64,000 bases of DNA from Roseiarcus sp963782255 (GCA_963782255.1 CAWAIS010000001.1:992001-1056000); one strand, 5' to 3'. Shown: positions 8,301-17,734, counted from the first letter of the stretch. The notes: a model not told the origin generated them from the letters alone. Program-made: numbers and translations.

Positions 8301-9089
8301 CTACTCCAGGCCGATGTGATGGAGCAGAAGGTGTCGGAGCGAGAGGCCTTCCGGTGTCGCGAGATCGTCGTCCGTCCGCGGAATCGGCAGATTGACGGGC
8401 CGATCCTCCGCGATCACGCCGTGTGAGACGACGATGACGCGGGTTCCGAGCATCAGCGCCTCGTCGACGTCATGTGTAACGAACAGGATGGTCTTGCCGC
8501 TTCTCCGCCAAAGGTCGCGAAGCACTGAATGTAGCTGCCGTCTCGTAACGTAGTCGAGGGCGCCGAAAGGCTCGTCAGCAAGCAGAATGGGCGGATCGTT
8601 TGCGAAGACCGAGGCGATCGCCACACGCGCGCGCATCCCTCCCGACAGCTCCCGTGGCCACGCCCGGGCAACCTGCGCAAGTCCCACTTGTGCGATCCAG
8701 TCATTTGCGACGCGCAGGCGCTCCCTCTTCGGGACGCCCCGCACCATCAAGCCGAAAGCAACATTGTCCTGCACCCGCATCCAGGGATAGACCGCGTCGC
8801 GCTGAAATATGACCCCGCGGTCGATTCCGGGCGCGGCGACGGGATGGCCCATGACGAACAGTTCGCCGTCGGAGGCAGGAGTCAATCCGGCGATGGCGTT
8901 CAGCAGCGTGGTCTTTCCATGGCCCGATCGGCCAAGTATGCAAAGGAATTCCCCCTCCGCGACGTCGAGCGAGACACCATTCAACGCTCTGACCAGACTT
9001 CCGTCCGTTCGCATAAACCTGACCGCCAAATTCCGTATCGAGACGACTGCTGAAACCGTCGATGCGGCTTGATGCTCTCTTACGCCCAT
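8301..9089 (-). CDS. ABC transporter ATP-binding protein (NitT/TauT type)
   Basis: The protein has 262 residues. Walker A is GRSGHGKTT, the Q-loop lies at VIFQRDAVYPW, the signature is LSGGMRARVA, Walker B plus D-loop is ILLADEPFGALD and the H-switch is VTHD. These are the motifs of SsuB/TauB-class ATPases. The start overlaps the upstream permease stop by 10 bases, and the stop is 3 bases before the next permease, so the transporter is one transcription unit. It energises uptake at the inner membrane. Confidence 0.92.
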   Translation of the reverse strand: MGVREHQAASTVSAVVSIRNLAVRFMRTDGSLVRALNGVSLDVAEGEFLCILGRSGHGKTTLLNAIAGLTPASDGELFVMGHPVAAPGIDRGVIFQRDAVYPWMRVQDNVAFGLMVRGVPKRERLRVANDWIAQVGLAQVARAWPRELSGGMRARVAIASVFANDPPILLADEPFGALDYVTRRQLHSVLRDLWRRSGKTILFVTHDVDEALMLGTRVIVVSHGVIAEDRPVNLPIPRTDDDLATPEGLSLRHLLLHHIGLE

Positions 9090-10003
9090 CGGGTGATCCG
9101 CCCCGCGAGGCTCGAAAGTACGAGATCGGTCACGATGGCCGTCGTGGCGACAAGGGCGACGCAGGCCATCATGCCGGGCACGTTGTTGACATTCACGAGC
9201 GTCTTGATCGCCTGCCCGATCCCACTGGGCGCCCCGAGGATTTCCGCAAAAGTTTCAAGTCCCCACGCGCTCGACAGCGTGATGCGCAGACCGCCTACGA
9301 TTTCCGGGAAAGTTGCAGGCAGCAGGATGTGACGAACGCGCGTCAGGACCCCGGCTCCCACGGTCATGGCCGCCGTTTCGTAGATCGGATCGAGATTTTC
9401 GACCGCCTTCTGACTGAACAGGCTCATCATGACGGCGGAGTAGAACGCGACAAGCAGGACCTGCGTAAAGGGAACGACCCCAAACCAAAGGAGGAACAGA
9501 GGCGCGGCGATCAGGACAGGCACCGTTCCCAGAACAAGAACGACAGGGTCCACGATGCGTCGCAGCCAGAGGAGCTTCGCGCTCAGGACGCCAAGCAGGA
9601 TCCCGATGGCGCCGCCGGCGATGAGGCCCATCAGGACATTGCGCGTCGTATAGACCATCAGGTCGAGATAGCCGACTCTTCCCAGACCAAACACGCTTAG
9701 TCTCGGCGACAAGAAGAAATTGTGCTGCAAATCGAGAAAGGCGACCAGCGGCGTGGCAAGGCAACTCGGTGGCAACATTCGCGCCGCGAGAGTCCAGACC
9801 AGGAAGAAAAGCAGTACGCCGGCCAGCGTTGTGGCCGCGTTCATGAGCCGCGCCGACACCGCCCCCCGGGTCCGCGTGGACCTCGAATGCGGGGACGACG
9901 CCGAGGCGACTTCGCCGCTGGCCGCCGGAGGCCCCTTCATTCGCGCTCCCGATCTCTTGCTCGTACGCACAAGGGGCCGCTTTCCTCCTTCACCGCCGCG
10001 CAA
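9080..10003 (-). CDS. ABC transporter permease (NitT/TauT type), second subunit
   Basis: The protein has 307 residues. A polar N-terminal extension of about 50 residues is followed by roughly six membrane segments. An EAA-type loop is visible (YETAAMTVGAGVLTRVRHILLP). The true start could be internal, at the Met about residue 54 (MNAATTLAGVL), because the first 50 residues are low in conservation-like character. It lies 3 bases downstream of the first solute-binding gene and pairs with the permease at 7386-8297. Confidence 0.85.
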   Translation of the reverse strand: MRGGEGGKRPLVRTSKRSGARMKGPPAASGEVASASSPHSRSTRTRGAVSARLMNAATTLAGVLLFFLVWTLAARMLPPSCLATPLVAFLDLQHNFFLSPRLSVFGLGRVGYLDLMVYTTRNVLMGLIAGGAIGILLGVLSAKLLWLRRIVDPVVLVLGTVPVLIAAPLFLLWFGVVPFTQVLLVAFYSAVMMSLFSQKAVENLDPIYETAAMTVGAGVLTRVRHILLPATFPEIVGGLRITLSSAWGLETFAEILGAPSGIGQAIKTLVNVNNVPGMMACVALVATTAIVTDLVLSSLAGRITRWA

Positions 10004-10006
10004 TGC

Positions 10007-11014
10007 CTAGGGCGCGACGACGGTTTTCAGCAGGCGGTAAGAGTTGAGATAGTCGTACCAGTCGTAAAACTGCTTGGCCTTGTCGACAGCGGCTTGCTGA
10101 GCGGCAGTAAGAGTCTTGCCCTTGAGGTCGGCAAGCCGTGCGTCCGACTCGGTCTTCAGTTTACCGAGGTCGGAGTAGATCTCGCACGCCCAGATCAGGC
10201 TGTCGGGATCGTAGGCGGCCTGCGTCAGGAGCCCCTTGTCGATGTTGAACTTGACGTGCGCGTTGAAGGCGTTCTTGTAAAACAGCGGGCTGTCCGGCTT
10301 GTCGCAATAGTTCTTCTGGAATTCGAAGCTCGACAGAGGAACTCAAGGCGTCGATTGTCAGCTTCAGACCCTTGTAGTCGAGCGATGTCCCGGCAAAGGA
10401 ATTGACGTAGTCGAGCATGGCGCCGAGCATCGTCTTGGGGTCCTTCTGCTCCTGGTCGATAATCCGGAACATCACCGAGACGAAACGAAGCACTGTCTCC
10501 TGGTGAGAGCGCGCCCAGTCGGCGTCGCTTGCCACACCCGGCGTTCCGACCAGGCCAGCAGCAGGCGAGCCGGTCGTCTGCGCCATGTGCTGGAGGACGT
10601 CGACCGGCGTCACCAGCGGAATCCAGCCCGCCCCTTCCAGTTGCGCGGTGAACGGCGCGCCGCCCGGCGAAGCAAAATCCACCTTGTGCCCGCTGGCGAG
10701 CTGGAGCGCGTTCGAGTCCGGAGTGATGATGAGATGAGTGTCGCCGTCCATCGTCAGCCCGCCAAGCGAGAACACCAAACTCAAAAATATCCGGTTATCC
10801 ACGTCCGGCGGCGTAGCGAAGCTCTTTCCCTTCAGCTGAGCCATCGTGGCTTTCATGGCGTCTTCAAAACTCATGCCGCCGTCCATCAATTGACGGACTG
10901 TCTTCGCGCCGCTCTCGGGATTGGCGAGAATGGCGAAGCCCTGAAATAAGTCCGAAAGAGCGATGAAACGTATACTCTTCACAGTATCGAGCGCGGCCAC
11001 CACATCAGGCGGAT
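10007..11014 (-). repeat. Tandem ~1.0-kb repeat, unit 1 (solute-binding gene 3' part)
   Basis: This stretch is nearly identical to 11396-12403 at an offset of 1389 bases. Differences are concentrated in small patches around 10661-10672 and 10790-10815. Similarity drops sharply beyond 11014, where the N-terminal coding parts diverge. Confidence 0.9.
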
Positions 11015-11327
11015 AGAGCGCCATAACATCGACATCCTTATGGATGAGCAGCGGGATGGCCTGATCGGGAAGCACCTTTCGGCCATTTGGTGGCGGCGTG
11101 ATCTTGATACCGACGTCGCCGTAGAACCCCTGTTTTATCGCAGAGACAAAGATCAGGTCGTTGGCGAACGGACGCATGCCCAGGCTCACTTCAACCTGAG
11201 GAATGTCCGTTCCGGCCGAGACTTTGTTGAGGTCGAACCCAAAGCCCGCTTCGTCGGCGAGAACGACCGTCGGCACGCACGCGAAGAGGGTTGCGAACGC
11301 CGTCGTTTTCCAGGTTGCGATAGACAT
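10007..11327 (-). pseudogene. ABC solute-binding protein, copy 1 (frameshifted near the C-terminus)
   Basis: The N-terminus has a clear Sec signal peptide (MSIATWKTTAFATLFA...VVLA, cleaved before DEAGFG). The body is a NitT/TauT-type periplasmic binding protein with a PPDVVAALDTVKSIRFIAL segment. The main frame breaks at about 10320-10345. Reading the other frame from there restores a plausible tail (SFEFQKNYCDKPDSPLFYK to YRLLKTVVAP) that stops at 10007-10009. Without the shift, the protein ends in unrelated basic residues at 10161. The last ~1,000 bp are nearly identical to copy 2, including the frameshift. Confidence 0.8.
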
Positions 11328-11395
11328 TTTCGTATCCTTGGCAGGGCTAGGGTGTGTTTTACAATTTGCAACCGGCTGTCCCTACACGCATGCAG

Positions 11396-12403
11396 CTAGG
11401 GCGCGACGACGGTTTTCAGCAGGCGGTAAGAGTTGAGATAGTCGTACCAGTCGTAAAACTGCTTGGCCTTGTCGACAGCGGCTTGCTGAGCGGCAGTAAG
11501 AGTCTTGCCCTTGAGGTCGGCAAGCCGTGCGTCCGACTCGGTCTTCAGTTTACCGAGGTCGGAGTAGATCTCGCACGCCCAGATCAGGCTGTCGGGATCG
11601 TAGGCGGCCTGCGTCAGGAGCCCCTTGTCGATGTTGAACTTGACGTGCGCGTTGAAGGCGTTCTTGTAAAACAGCGGGCTGTCCGGCTTGTCGCAATAGT
11701 TCTTCTGGAATTCGAAGCTCGACAGAGGAACTCAAGGCGTCGATTGTCAGCTTCAGACCCTTGTAGTCGAGCGATGTCCCAGCAAAGGAATTGACGTAGT
11801 CGAGCATGGCGCCGAGCATCGTCTTGGGGTCCTTCTGCTCCTGGTCGATAATCCGGAACATCACCGAGACGAAACGAAGCACTGTCTCCTGGTGAGAGCG
11901 CGCCCAGTCGGCGTCGCTTGCCACACCCGGCGTTCCGACCAGGCCAGCAGCAGGCGAGCCGGTCGTCTGCGCCATGTGCTGGAGGACGTCGACCGGCGTC
12001 ACCAGCGGAATCCAGCCCGCCCCTTCCAGTTGCGCGGTGAACGGTGCGCCATCCGGCGAAGCAAAATCCACCTTGTGCCCGCTGGCGAGCTGGAGCGCGT
12101 TCGAGTCCGGAGTGATGATGAGATGAGTGTCGCCGTCCATCGTCAGCCCGCCAAGCGAGAACACCAAACTCAGAAATATCCGGTTGTCGATGTTTGGCGC
12201 GGTGACGAAGCTCTTTCCCTTCAGCTGAGCCATCGTGGCTTTCATGGCGTCTTCAAAACTCATGCCGCCGTCCATCAATTGACGGACTGTCTTCGCGCCG
12301 CTCTCGGGATTGGCGAGAATGGCGAAGCCCTGAAATAAGTCCGAAAGAGCGATGAAACGTATACTCTTCACAGTATCGAGCGCGGCCACCACATCAGGCG
12401 GAT
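11396..12403 (-). repeat. Tandem ~1.0-kb repeat, unit 2
   Basis: Second unit of the solute-binding gene duplication (see 10007-11014). The spacer between the units (11328-11395) holds only the start region of copy 1. Confidence 0.9.
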
Positions 12404-12707
12404 ACAAGGTCTGAGCGTCAATCTGTTTGTCGACAAGCAGGGGAATGGCTTGATCAAACAGGACCTTCCGTCCGTATGGCGGAGGCGTGACCTTAATGCC
12501 GACATCGCCGAAGAATCCCTGCTTGATCGCGGAGACAAAGATTAGGTCGTTGGCGACCGGACGCATGCCCAGGCTAACCTCGACTTGTGGAATGTCTGTC
12601 CCGGATGAAGCATTTTTGAGGTCGAAGCCGAAACCGGCCTCTGCAGCAAGACCGCTCGCCGGAGCGGCGAATAACAAAGCGGCAACAGAGATCGCTTAAA
12701 TCTTCAT
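11396..12707 (-). pseudogene. ABC solute-binding protein, copy 2 (early stop plus frameshift)
   Basis: A GGAGG site precedes an ATG at 12705-12707. The frame then reads MKI, stop (TAA at 12696-12698), and continues as AISVAALLFAAPASGLA before mature-like AEAGFGFDLKN, which is a normal signal peptide interrupted at codon 4. A TTG at 12677 could restart translation but would lose half of the signal. The body parallels copy 1, with a diverged first ~100 residues. The same C-terminal frameshift is present near 11710-11735. Both lesions argue for a non-functional gene unless they are sequencing errors. Confidence 0.8.
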
Positions 12708-12785
12708 TGTCATTACATCCTCCCTTTTGTCGTTACGTCTTTTTCCACTCGAAGCGCGGACGATCTACCGTCGCGTGCGTATTGC

Positions 12786-13532
12786 TTAGAAGGCGACCAT
12801 TCCACCGTCTATGCCGACATCAGCGCCGGCCATGAAGGAGGATCCCGAGGAACAAAGGAAAACGATAACGGCGGCAATCTCGTCCGCCTCTGCGAATCTG
12901 CCAATTGGAGTGAGCTTCATGAACGCCGCCCGTTGCTCGTCAGTCACATCGCGCTGAATCCCCGTCATGGTTGTGCCCGGGGAAACGGAATTGATCTGAA
13001 TATTGTGCGCCGCATATTGAACGCCCGCTTGTCGCGTCAACGCAAGGACCGCGCCTTTGGAGGCGCAGTATGCGGCGGCATCCCGCAGACCTATGTGGGC
13101 GGCAGTCGAAGCCACATTGACGATCTTTCCCCGCTTCCTCGCAATCATCAGCGGCAGAACATACTTCATCCCAAGCCAGACGCCTTTCGCGTTGATGTCC
13201 AGGATTCGATCCCAAATTTCCTCTGGAACCTCAGCAGCGCGATCTCCAGAAACTGCGATGCCGGCGCTTGAGACGAGAATATCGACAAATCCGAATGCGT
13301 CGACCGTCTCCTCGACGATTTGCCGCCATCCTTGGGAGTCGCGAACGTCGATCTTCCGTCCCAGAGCCGTGCCGCCCAGACGTTCAATGTCCCGGACAAC
13401 GTCCTCCGTTCCGGCCAGGTCGAGACAAACGATCTTCCCGCCTTGTCGGGCAAGAGCCAGTGCGGTCGCGCGACCAATTCCGCTGCCTGCTCCCGTCACC
13501 AGGGCGACCTGACCCGCGAACTGATCGTCCAT
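12786..13532 (-). CDS. SDR-family NAD(P)-dependent dehydrogenase
   Basis: From the ATG at 13532 the protein has 248 residues, normal for a classical SDR. The cofactor motif is VTGAGSGIGRA (about residues 13-23), with NNAG-like LVSSAGIA, a catalytic Ser in NVASTAAH and the YCASK active-site motif. The Asp in CLDLAG favours NAD. A C-terminal SSFMAGADVGIDGGM segment is typical. It heads the minus-strand run of catabolic/transport genes, so it may oxidise a hydroxy intermediate of the same pathway. The substrate is not evident. A motif shared with the CoA-transferase promoter lies just upstream. Confidence 0.9.
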   Translation of the reverse strand: MDDQFAGQVALVTGAGSGIGRATALALARQGGKIVCLDLAGTEDVVRDIERLGGTALGRKIDVRDSQGWRQIVEETVDAFGFVDILVSSAGIAVSGDRAAEVPEEIWDRILDINAKGVWLGMKYVLPLMIARKRGKIVNVASTAAHIGLRDAAAYCASKGAVLALTRQAGVQYAAHNIQINSVSPGTTMTGIQRDVTDEQRAAFMKLTPIGRFAEADEIAAVIVFLCSSGSSFMAGADVGIDGGMVAF

Positions 13533-13564
13533 GCTTTCGGACCCTTGGAGCGAGAGCGCTCTTT

Positions 13565-13585
13565 GAATTTTGCATACTAAATGCA
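13565..13585. promoter_or_regulatory. Putative regulator site upstream of the SDR gene
   Basis: TGCAT-ACTAA-ATGCA (13571-13585) is a perfect 5-bp-arm inverted repeat. It overlaps ATTTTGCATAC (13567-13577), the reverse complement of the 11-mer found upstream of the CoA-transferase at 4167-4177. It lies 30-50 bases before the SDR start. Sharing between the two ends of the cluster suggests a common regulator, plausibly the GntR protein at 3386-4084. Confidence 0.4.
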
Positions 13586-13784
13586 GTTCTTCAAGAATGA
13601 ATTTGCCCCCCCCGTTTCGCAACCGAGTGAATCCAAAAGATTTTAGCTCCTGGTTGCGACCTCATTTCCTGTCCTGCAATTGCTGCAAGCTTCGCGGGAG
13701 CGACCCCGATTGCGCCGTCTAAACGGCTCGGAACTTTATCGCTAACAAGAGGCTCCGAGGTTGGGCGCTTTCTGGCCGGCGCCC

Positions 13785-13898
13785 GGCCTGTCCTTCAATG
13801 CGGTCGGCCCGGGCGCGCTGAACGCCTCCAAAACAGCGAAGCTTGCGAGAAGCTACTGGGACTGGAGGCCGAAGCTCGAGACCAACGCCGGCTTCTAG
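13785..13898 (+). pseudogene. Unassigned C-terminal coding remnant
   Basis: One frame in this otherwise empty stretch (13600-13980) reads FNAVGPGALNASKTAKLARS and then YWDWRPKLETNAGF before TAG. It looks like the end of a real protein, but I do not recognise the family. No start or ribosome-binding site is visible. The rest of the interval shows nothing I can support. Confidence 0.25.
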
Positions 13899-13984
13899 CC
13901 CGCGACTGTCACGTCAACGCCCCATTCCCCGTGCCGGGCGTCAATCGATGCAGATGGTGTCGACCAGCAGCAAAGCTGGATGTC

Positions 13985-14220
13985 CTACTGCGTCAACCGC
14001 CCGGCGCGCATGCGCCGGTACCCGAGGCCGGAAAGACCCAGAACAGGATCGTTTGTCTGTAAGACGCGCTTGAGCCCATTCAGAACCGAGCGGGCGAGGT
14101 CCACGAATTCCGGGCCGCGGTGGTCGATCGTCGGCTCAGAGATGCGCGCAGGACGCGACCCGGCACGACGGACGGCCCTGGAATCTGCAGGAAATGGTGG
14201 CCGGCGGAACGGGCACTCAT
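13985..14220 (-). pseudogene. Class V aminotransferase, N-terminal remnant (frameshifted)
   Basis: Starting at the ATG at 14218-14220, the frame gives MSARSAGHHFLQIPGPSVVP. After a shift it gives EPTIDHRGPEFVDLARSVLNG. This is the N-terminus of PLP-dependent alanine/serine-glyoxylate-type aminotransferases. Homology ends after about 65 residues, long before the PLP lysine. Its ATG overlaps the amidase stop (ATGA), so it was once co-translated with the amidase. It is now dead. Confidence 0.6.
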
Positions 14221-15605
14221 GGCGCGGTCTCCATCTGTGGCAGGAGGGTCGCAGGAACCGCCCGCTCCACGTCGCTCGCGAAAGCGAGAAGGAAATCATC
14301 GGCCGCGAACCCGGCTGCGAGTTGTGCGCCGATTGGCAAAGCCGACCGCGACATGCCGACCGGCAGGCTGATCGCGGGAACGCCGGCGATGTTGACCCAG
14401 CCGGTGAAGATCGCGTGATCGCGCGGGCCCGCGGGTCGTCCATCGATTGTGTCAGGGTAAGGCGTCGCGGCTGGCCACGGCAGCGCCGCGGCTGTCGGCG
14501 TCAGGATGAGGTCGACTTCGGCGAAGAGTTCCGCCACGCGGCGTCGGATGGCAGCAACCGCTTCGAGTGCGCCGATATAGTCGGCGCCAGAGATGGTGCG
14601 GCCATCGTCGGCCATGGCGCGCGCCGAGTCGCCAGCTAGCGCTTCGAAGGAGGGATTTTCGCGCATGAGCCAGGCGACGCCCGACCGCGAAACGATTCGC
14701 CAAATGGTGGCCAAGACATCGAGGTCGAAGAAGACGCCCGCCTCGCGGACGTCGTGGCCGTCCTCAGCCAGACGCTTGGCCAAAGCTTCGACCTCCGCCG
14801 CGACCTCCGAATCGACGGGGGCCTCGCCAAAGCGCGGGGTGTAGCGAATGCGAACTCGCCCGCCAGCCCAGGGTCCGCAGGGCGCGAGCCGAGAGCGGGG
14901 GTCGCGTAAGTCCGGCCCCTTGAGGATTGAGTCGATCATCAGCGTGTCCGCGACCGTGTGGGTGAGCGACCCGATGGTTTCGAAGTCGGTCAGGATCGCC
15001 GGAAAGCCGTCGAGTCGCGGCCAGCGCCCGATCGACGGCTTGAAGCCCGTGAGGCCTGTGTGGCAGGCCGGACGGCGGATCGAGCCGCCGCCGTCAGTGC
15101 CGATCGCAGCAGGGACGAAGCGCGCCGCGACGCTCGCGGCCGCCCCGCCGCTTGAACCACCAGGAGTGAGCTCCGTGTTCCAGGGATTGCGGGTGACCCC
15201 GAATAGATCGTTTCGCGTATAACCTTCGAGGGTGAACTCTGGCACGTTGGTTTTGCCGAGGACGATCATCCCGGCGCTCTTCAGCCGCGCGACGGGAAGT
15301 TCGTCGGCCGAGGGACGGAAGTCCCTCAGCGCCCGACTTCCCCAGGTTGATGGAAAGCCAGCGACGTGGATGTTGTCCTTGACTGAGATGGGGATTCCGT
15401 CGAGCCGCGATCGTGCCTCTCCGCGCGCCCGCCTCGCATCGCTCTCTGTCGCGGCGGCGCGAGCGTCCGAGGCGGCGAGTGCAACGAAACTGTTCAGCCG
15501 CGAGTCGAACGTTGCGATGCGCTGTAGAGACCGTTCGACGAGCGCGACCGAGGAGGCGCGACCGTTCGCGAGCTCGGTTGACAGAGCCTCAAGCGTTTCC
15601 GCCAC
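14217..15605 (-). CDS. Amidase-signature family hydrolase
   Basis: The protein has 462 residues, normal for the family. The Ser-cisSer-Lys triad is visible: Lys in GIPISVKDNIHVAG (about residue 75), and both serines in TPGGSSGGAAASVAA with the downstream GTDGGGSIRRPACHTG loop. These enzymes hydrolyse amides or act in allophanate/biuret pathways; the sequence does not fix the substrate. In this location it could finish degradation of a ring-opened product of the amidohydrolase. It was the first gene of a pair with the truncated aminotransferase. No obvious signal peptide, so cytoplasmic. Confidence 0.88.
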   Translation of the reverse strand: MAETLEALSTELANGRASSVALVERSLQRIATFDSRLNSFVALAASDARAAATESDARRARGEARSRLDGIPISVKDNIHVAGFPSTWGSRALRDFRPSADELPVARLKSAGMIVLGKTNVPEFTLEGYTRNDLFGVTRNPWNTELTPGGSSGGAAASVAARFVPAAIGTDGGGSIRRPACHTGLTGFKPSIGRWPRLDGFPAILTDFETIGSLTHTVADTLMIDSILKGPDLRDPRSRLAPCGPWAGGRVRIRYTPRFGEAPVDSEVAAEVEALAKRLAEDGHDVREAGVFFDLDVLATIWRIVSRSGVAWLMRENPSFEALAGDSARAMADDGRTISGADYIGALEAVAAIRRRVAELFAEVDLILTPTAAALPWPAATPYPDTIDGRPAGPRDHAIFTGWVNIAGVPAISLPVGMSRSALPIGAQLAAGFAADDFLLAFASDVERAVPATLLPQMETAP

Positions 15606-15768
15606 GCTTCACCTCATCCTCTTTTGGGGCAGCTGCTGTCCAATCGCCACCTGCATGCGGAACGGCCCAGGACCGCAGGCACCGAGCGCGATCAGATATG
15701 GTGCCATCGGCGTTGTCAAAGTAACGGCTTCGTCGACGCGTAGCGCGACATTCCCTCTTGCGAGCGAT

Positions 15769-16252
15769 CTACGTTGCAAGGGCGCGCCACTCCGCCAATG
15801 CGGCAGAGCGTCTCTGCTTGTAGACTTGGCGGATGACGAGATGGCGGTCCTGGTTGAAATGGTTGTGGACCTGGGCGTGAACCGAGCTGAATTTCTGAAG
15901 CGTCTTCCTACTTCGAAACCACTGCATCGCCCGCTCTCGTCGTCGAAACGGCTGGTGCGAAGTCTCCACCCGATTGTTGAGGCGGCCACCGACCTCGTGC
16001 CGATCCGCGGCGCCGATTTCCTTTATCGCCGCAGAATACGAGCCAAGCCCGTCGGTGACGATCTGCCGCGGTGCGCCGTATTTCTTCATGATCCGCTTGA
16101 GAAGCCTTAGCGCCGCAGCTTTGTCCCGCTTTGCGGTGACCACCGCCTCCAAGACCTGGCCTTCATGGTCGATGGCGCGCCACAGATAGCAGAGCTTGCC
16201 GTTGACCTTCACAAAGACCTCATCCAAATGCCAGCGCCACTGCGGATAGCTT
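15769..16252 (-). pseudogene. IS6-family transposase, N-terminally truncated
   Basis: This 3' portion of an IS6 DDE transposase starts in YPQWRWHLDEVFVKVNGK (first catalytic Asp) and contains VTDGLGSYSAAIKEIG (second Asp) and RRRERAMQWFRS with the conserved Glu region before it. The ~80-residue HTH N-terminus is missing; at about 16252 it joins an unrelated plus-strand frame. It is a different IS6 type from the scraps at 1-250 and 30525-30863. Confidence 0.85.
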
Positions 16253-16255
16253 CCG

Positions 16256-16833
16256 TGCGTCTGCGCAGCGACAGATCGTCGGCGCGTTCCGTGAGCTCAA
16301 GGCTGTGTACGAAAAACTCCGGACCGATCTCGTCGACGCCACTGCGCGTATCTTGGCACTGGAGACGGCGCTCAAGGGCGCGCCTCCGGACTTCCAATAC
16401 CCCAAGGGTACGCCGACGCTCGAAAAGCTTCGGGGGCGCCCTGGGTTGATCGACAGCACGCTAAGCGACGTCAAAGACGAAGAGGTCGATCGCCTTCGCT
16501 CGGAGTTCGACGGCCCGGCGCAACTCGGCAAATTCGAGCCTCTCATGTTGCGCGCGCGTGACCTTCTTGATGAGCCGCGCGGCGCACTCGCACAGCTGCT
16601 TGGCCACGTGCTCTCCGTAGAGAACGCGATTGCCGATTACCGAATGAGGCTCGTCGAGAACGCGGAGCTGCGTAAGGGCCATCGTGGCCTCGAGGCGTTA
16701 GCCCGCGCGACAGGTGAGCCTGCGCCCAAGTCACTCACGGTCAAGGAGGTGGAGGATGCTGGTTCGCTCTCCGAATCGCAGAAGTTGATCAGCGCCCGTA
16801 GGCAGGCGAATGCCCTCGCAGGCGCGAAGTTGC
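16256..16833 (+). pseudogene. Unidentified helical protein fragment
   Basis: An open frame enters from the IS6 junction without its own start. It encodes about 190 residues rich in Glu, Arg, Leu and Ala with heptad-like stretches (KLRTDLVDATARILALETAL; VDRLRSEFDGPAQLGKFEPL; LGHVLSVENAIADYRMRLVE). I do not recognise the family. A coiled-coil or ATPase-associated helical segment is plausible. At about 16833 it fuses to a methyltransferase fragment, so both ends are artificial. Confidence 0.4.
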
Positions 16834-17198
16834 TTATGGGTGAAGACCAACGGGGGCATGGGATCGCTTTATCGCTCTCGGCACGAGCTCGTGTTCGTGT
16901 TCGGCCGACGCGACGCTACGCGCACCAATAACGTTCAGCTCGGCCGGCACGGGCGCAACCGGACGAACGTCTGGAACTATCCGGGCATGAACTCCTTTGC
17001 GCGCCGCGGGCGTACACGCGGTCTTGACCTTCATCCGACCGTCAAACCCCTCGCCATGGTCAGCGACGCGATTCTCGATGTTACGCAGCGCGGCGATATC
17101 GTTCTCGATCCCTTTTGCGGCAGCGGCACGACCATCCTCGCCGCCGAAAGAACAGGACGGCGCAGCTGCGCGATCGAGCTCGATCCAGGCCATGTGGA
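16834..17198 (+). pseudogene. DNA methyltransferase, C-terminal fragment
   Basis: The fragment reads GSLYRSRHELVFVFG, then HPTVKPLAMVSDAILD and VLDPFCGSGTTILAAERTGR, i.e. the C-terminal half of a beta-type N6-adenine/N4-cytosine methyltransferase with the SAM-binding FxGxG-like loop. It is paralogous to residues ~300-420 of the intact gene at 32679-34169. The DPPY motif is missing. IS110 sequence replaces its last residues after about 17198. Confidence 0.8.
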
Positions 17199-17701
17199 TA
17201 ACCGGAACTTGCGCAAACTGCTCGTCGTCGGGGCGCATGCGGTGCTGTTTCACCGCAAGCCGCACACCGACCCGCTGCGGATGTGGGCGAAGAGGCTTCT
17301 CGAGAAGAAGCCCTTCAAGCTTGTCGCCGTGGCTCTCGCCAACAAGATGGCGCGCATCGCATTTGCGATCATGCGGAGCAAGACGGTCTATCGGGAAATT
17401 CCGGCGTAAGGAGCGTCGGTAGGGTTCGCGGCCAAGGCTCACCAAGAGCCAAAGGCGGCACAGGAGTCGAGGGTGACCAAGAGGTGATGTGCAGGAAAGC
17501 GGATTGATCCAGAAGCCCGTGGCATTGTCTGCGCAGCTAAGCGCGCCGGTGTGATTGGGGCAACGGATCAGCGGACAACATCAGGGCCAGCGGACTTCTA
17601 TTCTCCGCAAAACAAGGCCGAAGACATGACCGCACCGACGACCAAGCGCAACGCCGAAAATAGCCCTTGATCAGCGGGCGACGTCCAGACATGACAATGC
17701 C
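17199..17701 (+). mobile_element. IS110 (IS1111-type) 3' remnant
   Basis: Bases 17199-17701 appear identical to 49191-49693 of the complete element at an offset of 31992. It holds the last ~70 transposase codons (from NRNLRKLLVVGAHAV to the stop after TVYREIPA) and the whole 3' non-coding region with the right subterminal repeat. The remainder of the element is missing, replaced by the methyltransferase fragment on the left. Confidence 0.9.
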
Positions 17702-17734
17702 CCGGCGGCCGCGGGAGGCCGCCTGCGAGCGATA

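Noticed and set aside
7338..8426. Long plus-strand open frame opposite the ABC permease
   Set aside because: It is a shadow of the minus-strand permease gene: rich in Arg, Asp, Gln and His, with no family pattern. The minus frame has full membrane-protein features.
10320..10345. Programmed ribosomal frameshift in the binding-protein gene
   Set aside because: There is no slippery heptamer or homopolymer at the break, and the other gene of the pair also has a nonsense codon. Decay or sequencing error is simpler.
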